DNA from: Ilex aquifolium | Lineage: Eukaryota; Streptophyta; Magnoliopsida; Aquifoliales; Aquifoliaceae | Assembly: GCA_951799425.1 (NCBI GenBank) | Contig: OX637404.1 | Coordinates: 23,060,545 to 23,124,544 of the forward strand | DNA length: 64,000 nucleotides | Direction: 5' to 3' | Part shown: piece after piece, positions 1-10,200 of the stretch | Position numbering within the stretch: position 1 is the first letter of the stretch | How the letters are laid out: each line of letters starts with the position of its first letter | Notes under the pieces: generated by a model | Database searches by the model: none | What the model was told of the DNA's origin: nothing | The model's input: only the letters and a program-made list of their open reading frames with translations | Program-made: the position numbers and the translations under genes

Positions 1-621
1 TCTCCTTATACTAGTGAGTTTTTTTTTTTCTAAGTTCAAAAGTCAGGGGTGTCCGAATTAGTTTACGTGGAGCTCGATTAATCTTCTATCTGGTCCGGTC
101 AAAAACAGATCATTTATGCTGAAACTATGATATTCATAAAAAATAAATTTATTATGACAAGATTCGAACCACAATACACGTTCGAGAGAATAGGGTCATA
201 TATTCAAATGTCAAAAGATCTATTAAAGGATATTGGAAATCCAATATGTGGATCTATCAAGAGATTGGATTTGAATCATCAATCTAAAAGCCAATCAAAT
301 TTGAGAACATGAATCTAAATCCGATTTGATTATCAGATGGATTTCGTCAATGCACATTAAAAAACTTGGCTAGAAATTCCACATTCATGCTCCTCAATGC
401 ACGCTTTTAATTAGAAGCTATTGTCAAAAGCTCATGAGCAAATAGATAACAATATACATCACAGAGAGATAATTTTTTTTTTTTGGGGGGGGGGGGGGGG
501 GGCGGGGGGGGAAGAGAGAGAGAGAGAGAAACCAACTGGTAGCACTACAACACAGGCTAGATACATATAATACTCTGAATTTGATTCACAAATTCATCCT
601 ATATACACTTAGTTGTGACGC
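1..621. other. 3' flank of P450 gene A, no gene seen
   Basis: AT-rich sequence downstream of the gene A stop codon. No protein-coding pattern is seen. It holds a homopolymer block at about 472-530: a T run, then a run of about 18 G, one C and about 8 more G, then AG repeats. The part nearest the stop codon is the likely 3' UTR of gene A. Confidence 0.5.
472..530. repeat. T-run / G-run / AG-repeat homopolymer block
   Basis: About a dozen T followed by nearly thirty G with a single C interruption, then short GA repeats. It lies about 100 bases past the gene A stop codon. Such a G run can form four-stranded DNA and is also prone to assembly error. Confidence 0.8.
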
Positions 622-1213
622 TTAGAGTCTGCTGATAGCAATCTGAACGCCATCAACTGGTTTTGGATGTGGAAGATACTTCATTTCTGCATTAGGATTG
701 ACCAGCTCCCACCTGAGATCCCATGAGAATTCTAGATCAGATATTCATTCATGTATTCTATCAAATGTATGCATAGTTCTTAGACTTGTTAGTTACTCCA
801 AGAACAATATACATTCGTTATAAACCACGAGTCTCACTCAACTCGTGGTTAACTCGGAGATGTCACAGATGAATTTGCCTAGTTAGTCATCGTCATAATA
901 TCGCGATATTATCACTCGATATGGTTTCGTGATGTCGTAGCTGATGCGTTTCAATGGCTTTGGATTAATCTATGATTAATAACGCCACCTTGAACCATGA
1001 ATCATTGGAAAAATTTATAAATGATATTATTCTTACTTGTAACCTACAACCAAATGATGAATAAAAATGGCAACTTGTAAGCGAGCAAGCATGTTTCCAG
1101 CACAGATTCTTGCTCCCCCGCCAAATGCTAGGTATGCTCCAGGCTTTGCAGGTTCCTGAGGAAGGACAAAGCATACTAAATTATCAAACAAATTATTTTT
1201 AACTAAACTCAGT

Positions 1214-1292
<79 letters not shown>

Positions 1293-4200
1293 TTACATTC
1301 CATCTATCAGGATTAAAGCACAATGGATCCTCAAAGTTTTCTGGATCTGTATGGAGATATCTCGCCCAGAGTACTACTTTCCAACCTTTGGGTATTTTGT
1401 AACCTGCAGAATGTGTTAATTTAGATAGATGGGGGTGTGAACTTATATCAAACACACTTATATCACAAACAAATAGAATATATGATACTACTTGGTTGGA
1501 CTTGAAAACTTACGTTTGGGAACAAAAGGGTAGTGGCAAAAGTTTATAATAAACGATGAAGATTAATTACTAGGAGTTATCTCAAACGAAAGCAAGAGAA
1601 GGGTCTCAAATGAATAGGGATCCTTGAATGAGTGAGTTCGTTGAAAAAAATTAACGGGACTCACTGATTTAAAGATTTCTATGATTTGAGATATAATTTG
1701 GGATCCCGAACATTATTTAAAATTAATTGGTTTAGAAAGTTTGATTTAGGCTACATATTTGGTCCCAAATTTTACTTAGTAGACAAGGCAAACAACACAT
1801 CTCGACAAATAACTATCTAGGAATAAAGTTGAAAAAAACAAGAAGAATGGTTTGCTACCTTTGTAATCAACGTCTTTGGTAGCTGTTCGAAATGTAAATG
1901 CTGCTATGTTAGCCATTCTTATTGTTTCTTCCACCACCTGTACACAATAGTTTTGGATTTCAAAATAATTGGTGAAATTATAAGTTTACCCTTCATGTTT
2001 ACATATATTATGGGCTGTCCCATGCAAACCCCAATCCAACCCAACCTAACTGTACTCTCTCTCTCCATTTCTATGTCCTAAGCTCCTCCCCCTCTCTCTT
2101 TCCACCCAACAAAAACCATTGCTAGGAGGTGTTGACTGACCACCCTTCTTGGCCTTTACAAAAGATAAACATTATATATAGCACGAGTATGAAAGGGTAC
2201 CCTGTTCGTATACTGCAATTTTGAAATCTCATCACTTGTGATGAATTCCCCATTCTTGTTCTTGCTTAAAGGCATGTGTTCCTCCTGCATTTTAAAATGG
2301 AAAGGCTCATACGTGATAGTTTATTATTAGATAGTGATATCTGTAATAAATATTTATTTGTCTTAAACATAGAAGTTAGGAGGACATACCCGGAGCTTTT
2401 GGAGAACATTGGGGTACTTAGCAAGATAATAAAGGGCCCACATTATTGAAAGGGAAGTGGATTCGTAGCCTGCCACAACAAGGCTAACAATGTTATCAAG
2501 CACCTCAATGTCCTTTAATGGCTTCCCTTCATCATCCTTCAACGTCATCAATCTACCCATTACATCGTCCATGGCGCAGGCACCATCTCGGTTCTTCCTC
2601 CTCTTTTCCATCTCCGCCCTGAAAATCGCTAAGGCTTTCTTTCGACACTGCAAATTACAAGTATATAGTTGAGTTAGTTAAACAGTGTTTTCCAGTTTAA
2701 CCTGCAGCATTTGCCTCCTAATGCTTAATCAACTTTTCGAATTTCATAATTCATTGATTCTCTATGTTTTTACTATGTTATGTGGAGAACTAACTACTTT
2801 TTCCTGAGGAAATAAAATCAGTTGAGTATCAAATAAAACACAACCTATGAAGCACGGATATTTTGTCAACGTCGGATATTCAAGGCTACATATCGGATAC
2901 GGATCATACATATCAAATAATTAATAAAAAATATAGATACTTTGCTGATACTTTTATACAAGGAGCAAGATGTATAATTTTTAATTTTAATCTATACTCT
3001 CTCATTTGAGTTCAGATACAATACAATACATCAACAAAATTCTATTTGATTTTGAAGACATAAGAGTTTTTTAAGTATTTTCTACTATTATATGTCAAAA
3101 AGAGTATAAAGAAATAAATTAATTGCACTATAATCTTAAAATAAATACTTGTAAACAAACCAATTAATTAAATATGTTGGTTCTGATTCTTTTAATGAAA
3201 CGAAATTACAAATTTTTCAAAGTAAAAATTGCTAATTTTACTTATTATTGTTAAATAATTATTAAAAATTATAATTTTTAAGTTGTTTAATAATAGTAAA
3301 ATATAAAATATATTTTATTATAAACGTATCCTGGTCGTACCCTATCTTATTTTTTCAAATTTTATTATATCATCGTATTCGTATCGTATCGTATCTACTG
3401 TGTCTATGCTTCTTGTATCACAACAAATAATGTAAATCAAAGGAGCCGAGGCTGCCTAGCAACCTCAGCAAAAAGTATGCATGCCAACAAAGAAGCAAAA
3501 TTGGTAAGTAGGTTTTAACAATTTGAAAAAAATAAGTCGGTTGTTATGCATTTCACATGTTCTTCTCCACATGGGTAATGCTCAATAAATCTACTCCCAC
3601 GAAATAATAATGTTACACACAATATTTTTCTGCACCACTTTTATGCATCACTTTAATATGAATCATTAAATTAATGAATCCCGATAAAGTCATTGAATAT
3701 TTAAACGTTGAGATCAGGCTACAACAAGTAGTGTAGAAAAGATGGTGCACATATTATTATTGGTCTCAAAAACCCTATAGTAATGATTGAGAAGAACCAC
3801 CTAACGTTTGTTAATTATCAGAGAAATGCTATTTGAATTTAAAATGTGAACTTAGAACGTAGACTTAATTGATCACAACCATTGAATAGGTAATGAGTCC
3901 TGATAAATGTTGGGACCCATAATGAATTCAATATGAGTGATTGATCAAGTCCACATTTTAAGTTCATATAACATTACTCTAATTATAAAATAGAGTGAAT
4001 ACCTCGACACCATAATGATAAGCAGTTCCAGGAAAATTGATAGGATTAGCTCGAACTCCATTAAGCATTCCACCAAACAACTTGTCAAGGCTATCCAAAA
4101 TAGGCCCAGCCTCCAAGCTGGCGAAGAAACTGCAGATGTTTTCAAATGTAACCTGCAACCATAACATGGTGGATTACTATATATTATATCATCCGAAGAT

Positions 4201-7200
4201 ACAAGATGAAAAGGTATGTATGTTGAGCACATCTTGTACATGCAATTTATTATTTTCGGGTCAAAATGTTATTTGTCAAAGATGACGTGATAATATCAAG
4301 AGAGTAATTGGGTATATTTTTTACTTGTCAGTTTTTTTTTTTCGGAAAGTTAAATGTATTAAAATATCAGAGAACCAAGGGTAATTACCCACAATTTGTA
4401 CAATGAGACAAAACACAAGTCTGTAAGAGATGCCCTGAGTAAGGGTATCTCCCACAGAATTGTAGACCAAAACACATTGGATCCAAAGCAAATAAAAACA
4501 AGGACACTTCAGCTCCAGTACTCCACCAAGAGGCCAGCATAACAACCAAACAGAGCAAAACATAAGCATACCCCAAGAGTGTGACCATGCACCTGGACAG
4601 AAGCATCACAAACCAAATCATTCCAGAAGACCAGGAAGACTCCTGAAGCAGAATGCAGTCAGCTGGGAAAAATCATTCAGCAAAAGCAGTTCACGTGACC
4701 AGTAAATGCTGCCATACGGATCAGCCCATGTCAAGGAGAGACAACCCAGATCAACAGAGCAGAGCAACATTTACGCAGACAACCCCAAGAAAAAAACCTC
4801 CACACACAACCCAGCACAGCACAGAGGAACAAACACCATACCAGAGGAACAAACCCAGCTCAGCACAGAGGAACAAACTTACCAACCCAGCTCAGCACAG
4901 AGGAACAAACACCATACCAGAAAAAGAACCGCACCACAAATCAGAGCAAAACAAACGCATAGAACCAGCACACATCCCAAGCCTAGTGGAACCAGAGCAC
5001 ACAAAAAATCAAACAAGAACAGTAGATAGGTTCCAAGTATGCACTAACAGCAGGTTCCGAGGAATTGCCTTGAATTTAAGAGATGAGAGTCTTTCTCTGA
5101 TAGTTGATTGAATTCTGAAAATCAAACTGTGTTGAGACGAAATCCGATTGTTAAAAATTCTATTGTTCCTCTCCCTCCACACGTTATAGACAGTGACAGA
5201 AAGACAGAGCTTGAGGAGAATAGACTTCAAAGATTTTCCTTTCCAGTTATCACTTGCCCAGGCAATGAGTGCATTCCATTGAAGAGCAAGAGGGATTTGG
5301 CAACACTGCTGCAACAATAGATTCCAAATATCTAAAGTATAGGGGCACTCAAAAAACAGATGATTGTGAGATTCAGGGCATTGGTTACATAATGAGCAAG
5401 TGGCATCCACCTGTGGAGCAAAAGAGGAGATCCTATCCTTTGTACTTAATCTATTTCTGATGGCCAACCAAAGGATGAGACTCATTCTGGGTATAGAGTG
5501 ACCATACCAGACCAGACAGTACCAAGGGACATTAGTGTTCCGGGTCCTCAAGATATTCCAAGCAGAGTCAGTGGTGAACCTGCCATCCGACTTGGGGATC
5601 CATTTGATAATGTCTTCCTTAGTAGAATCTGGGGAGTAATTGGGCATAGCACGACTGATTCCTTCCAAGAACCTAGATCTACCCACAGGCCAACTCCAAT
5701 TATTGTTATCAATGATCATAGACACTTTGGCATCCTTCGGAAGTCTAGATGTGTTGAATATGTGCAGGTCTCTTGCACCTAATAAAGGCCCATTCGGGTG
5801 CCAATTGTCAAACCATAGGGAAGTATTAGAGCCGTTTCCTATAATGTGCACCAGGTGAGGTTTAAAGAGGTCCCTGAGCTTGAGCATTTGGATCCAATTC
5901 CATGAGCTAGACTGTGATGGCTTTGCCTCCCATAAACTTTTGCCATGTAAGTGATAGGAATGAATCCACATACACCAAATATTCTGTTTATCCGTAAAGA
6001 GTTGCCATAAGTACTTGAGCATTAAAGCGTCATTAACCTGCCTCAGGTTCCTGATACCTAAACCTCCCTCCTCTTTAGGCTTACATACATCACTCCATGC
6101 AACCTTAGCACCAGATTTGCCGAGCTCAGTACCCTTCCACAAAAACCTTCTTAGAAGCTGTTCAACCCTGTCAAGAAGCTGTTGGGGAAGTTTCAGATGC
6201 GAGGCCCAATAAAGTTGTAAGCTATACAACACAGATTGAATCAATTGGAGCCTTCCTGCATAAGACAAACTTCGATTGGTCCAGTTACTAATCCTAGTTT
6301 CAGTTTTCTCAAGAAGGGAGTGACAATGGGCAGCTTTAAGGCTAGAAGAAATAAGGGGAAGACCCAAATATTTGATAGGCAAAGTCCCTTCCTCAAACCG
6401 AAAAATCGTCTTTAAAGAGATCCTCACCTCATCACTGACAGAGGACAAAAAAATATTGCTCTTCCTGGGGTTCGCTTGAAGACCAGACATAAATTGGAAC
6501 AAGTCCAAGCCTTCCTTGAGTAAGCTAGCAGACCTGGGATCCCCAAAACAAAAAAGGAAGAGGTCATCAGCAAAGGCAAGCTGGGTAAGTTTAATCTTTT
6601 TGCATCTCCAGTGAAATTTAAAACCATGACAAGAAGAAATAATATGATGATTGATGAGAGTGAGAATTTCCATAGCCATAACAAAAAGATAAGGGGAGAG
6701 GGGATCTCCTTGTCTAATGCCTCTGGATCCGGAGAAGAAACCAACCAGTTCACCATTAAGGTTGATGGAGAATTTGGGAGTAGAGATGCAGACTTTGATC
6801 CAGGAAATAAGAATAGGGGGAAAATTGAAGCCCTCCAAAATATCAAACAAAAAATCCCAGTTCAAAGTATCATAAGCCTTCATGAGGTCAACCTTAACAG
6901 CACATCTGGGGGACCCATTATTCTTATGGTAGTCCCTCAAAATTTCCTGAGTGAGAAGGATATTATCCCCAATTCTACTTCCAGGCAAAAAAGCAGTTTG
7001 GTTGTTGCCAATGATATTCCGCAAGACCAACTTGATCCTATTTGCAATGATCTTAGCAATAGCCTTATAAAAAACGTTGCAGCATGAGATGGGTCTGAAG
7101 TCCCCAATATCAGTGGGATTAGGAACCTTTGGGACAAGAGCAATAATTGTTGCGTTGAATTCCTTGAGGAGCCTGCCAGAGGAGAAGAACTCCATAACTG

Positions 7201-10200
7201 CCCTTATAATATCTTGACCTATGACAGGCCAAGCTTTCTTGTAGAAACACCCGTTGAAACCATCGGGACCTGGAGCTCTGTTATCATTGAAAGAGAAGAA
7301 AACATCTCTAACTTCAATCGGCGTGACATCCCTCGACAGAAACAGGCCTTGCTCGGAAGAAATTTTGTTTTGGATAATTCTGTTCAACAAGTCCTTCCTA
7401 TCAAAGGTATCCATAGTAGGGACAGAACCCCCAAGAAGTTGGGTGAAATAATCAACAGCTTCCTTCTTAACCTCGGACTCATTACAGGTAAGAGAACCAT
7501 CAGCTCTTCTAAGGGACAAGATTTTCTTCCTGTTTTTTCTATTGGTAATTGACTTGAAAAAAAATGAGGTGTTATTATCCCCCTCTTGTAACCACTTGAC
7601 TCTAGATTTTTGTCTATAGAAACATTCCTCTTCTCTGGCGGCTTTAGTGAACTTGAGCATTTGTGCTTGCTCCTGTTTTTTAATGGTGGTGTTGAGAGGG
7701 TCAAGAGCAAGAAGGTTTTGGAAATTGACAAGTTCTTCTCGAGCTGCATTCGTTATCATAGATACATCCCCAGAATCCTTACCCAATAACTTCAAGGTTA
7801 CTTTGAGTTTCTTGAGCTTGGTGCAAACTTGGTATTGTAGAGTGCCTTGGACCTCCTCCCTCCAAACTTGGGTAATAATGTGATTAAAGTTCTCCCTTTC
7901 AGCCCAAAAGTTGAAGAATTTGAATGGGTATCTTCGTTTCACATTCTGGGGGCCAATCCTCACTAAAATTGGGCTGTGATCAGAGATTCCAGAAGGCAAA
8001 AACACAGCTTCAGAAACAGGAAATTTTTGGAGCCAATATTCATTGACAAGAGCTCTATCCAATTTCCTCCAAACAAGGCCACAATCATGTCTATTGTTAC
8101 ACCAGGTGAGAAAATGCCCAGAGAACCTTAGGTCTTCGAGGGCCGCACATTGCAAGCATTCATCAAAATCCTCCATGGCAATAGTTCTTCTCCCAGAACA
8201 CCCCACAGATTCATGAACTCCTCTAACAACATTGAAGTCACCTAACACAAGCCAAGGAATAGGTGCAATAGTGAGAGCAAAATACTTGAGATCAACCAAA
8301 AGTCTCTTCCTTTCCTGGTCTTCATTGGCCCCATATACAAAAGCCACATAGAATTCAAAGATGCCTTCAATGGACTGTACATTGCATAGAATAAGCTGAT
8401 CAGTTTCAGTAATTTTATTCACTTTCAAAACATTCGGGTTCCACCCAACCCAAATTCTACCAAAAGGATGGCTACTATAGTTGGAGATTGAATTCCACTG
8501 TCTAAAAACTTTACTCAAAACAAAATCCTTATTTACAGGTTTCACTTTTGTTTCCACAATGCTAATCATATCAAGCTTTTGATTACTAATGATTTTCCTT
8601 ATTTCTTGCTGTTTAATAGGGTCATTTAAGCCCCTAATGTTCCAACAAGCAATGTTCAACATGGAGACTTCGGGATAGAGGGGCTAAGGGGGATCTCCAT
8701 ACTTCCACCCTTGATTTTTTTGTTCTTTCCTTTCTTCTTCTTGACTTTACCAAGTAGCTTCTTGGGGGAATTGGGAATCTCATAGGACCCTTCAGGTTTA
8801 TCATCAACTTTAGGGGAGAGATCCACCACAATTTGACCTCCTTGAAGTTCCAGACAACCAAATTTGTTTGGAGAGGTGGGGGCAGGACAAATATCAGGTA
8901 AATTATCAACAACAGAGATAGAGGTTACCACATTCTCCATTGGAGGGGGTTCATTTGAGTGCATGTGGTCCACACCGCTCGATCCCGGAAGATGGATAGA
9001 ACAGTCACCCTGAGGCTCGCTCACATTCGTAGGAGGATCAACAATAACCGTGGAGGAGATGGCTTTTCCTTTGCTTATGAGGTCAGAATGTTGTTTTTCA
9101 CTGCTTGTCTGAGATTGTCTGGGACAAGAGGAGTTGTTATGCCCAAAAATCTTACATCGAAGACATTGCTTAGGCTTCCATTGATACTCAACTTTAATCT
9201 CAAGTAATTCACTCGAGTCACCAGTGCCCATATCCAAATCAAAGGAATTGACCAGCTGTTCAGCAGCATTAATTTCAACACAAACACGTGCAAAACTAAT
9301 CCTTTTTTTAGTGGAGGTTAAGGTGTCAGCATATAATGGTTTACCCACAGCACTGGCCAGGTGACTAATTCCATCCTCACTCCAAAATTGGAGAGGAACA
9401 TTAAGAAGTTTTACCCAAACCGGAAGGACAGAATGGTCCTCCTTAGCCATCCTGAAGTTAGCAGACCATTTCTTTAGGATCAAAGGTCTCCCAGAGAAGA
9501 GCCATGGGCCAGCTTCCACCACTTTAACTCTTGCCTCCTCATCCATAAATTTGAAGACAAAGAATCCACTATCATTAGCATAAACCTCTAACAATCCCAA
9601 CTTATCCCACATCTTATGAGCTAGGAAATTCACATTAGAGAATGGAAGTTTTTTCTCAATGAAATAACCCACCAAGCAGGTTTGCCAATACTTGCTACCT
9701 TGAGTAGCTACTTCCTGGGGGGGATGAACAATAGTCCTGGACTCTCGTTTGATAGGCTCAATGTATCTGAGCTTCATTTGTTCCACTGGGAAAGAGGGTT
9801 TTCCCACATTACCATCTCTCACAATTTGGCTCCAAGGCGTACTATGTGCTCCTCCTGCAGTACCTCCCTCCTTTGCATAACTTTGGCCACTACTCCCTTT
9901 TACCGCATTGGCCACGATGGGACCCTTGACTGGTACCAGCAGTGACTTTGAGGAAACCTCCATAGTTTTGTAACTATCAGCTATGGCTATGCCGCCACTT
10001 TTTGGGTCAGGACCCTTAACGTAAGGGCCATTAGATCCGTCACCCATGAGTGGGTGAGGCGCAAAACAAAAGCGAGGGAGAGTAGGAAGGTATGTATAGA
10101 TGAAAAAACGAAGATGGGAAGGTCGATTGATGTAGAATCAGACCGGAGAAGGGGGGGGGGGGGGCTTAGGGCAAATGAAAACAGCGAAACAGGGCAAATA

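Noticed and set aside
1213-1419. Plus-strand open frame with Ile-Tyr and Arg-Glu repeats
   Set aside because: It is the microsatellite of gene A intron 7 read on the wrong strand, running into exon 7 antisense.
4653-5111. 152-codon plus-strand frame rich in Gln, Asn and Thr
   Set aside because: It is the LINE 3' UTR minisatellite read on the opposite strand.
6611-7883. Several plus-strand frames of 70-158 codons
   Set aside because: They are antisense shadows of LINE ORF2, which has recognised domains on the minus strand.
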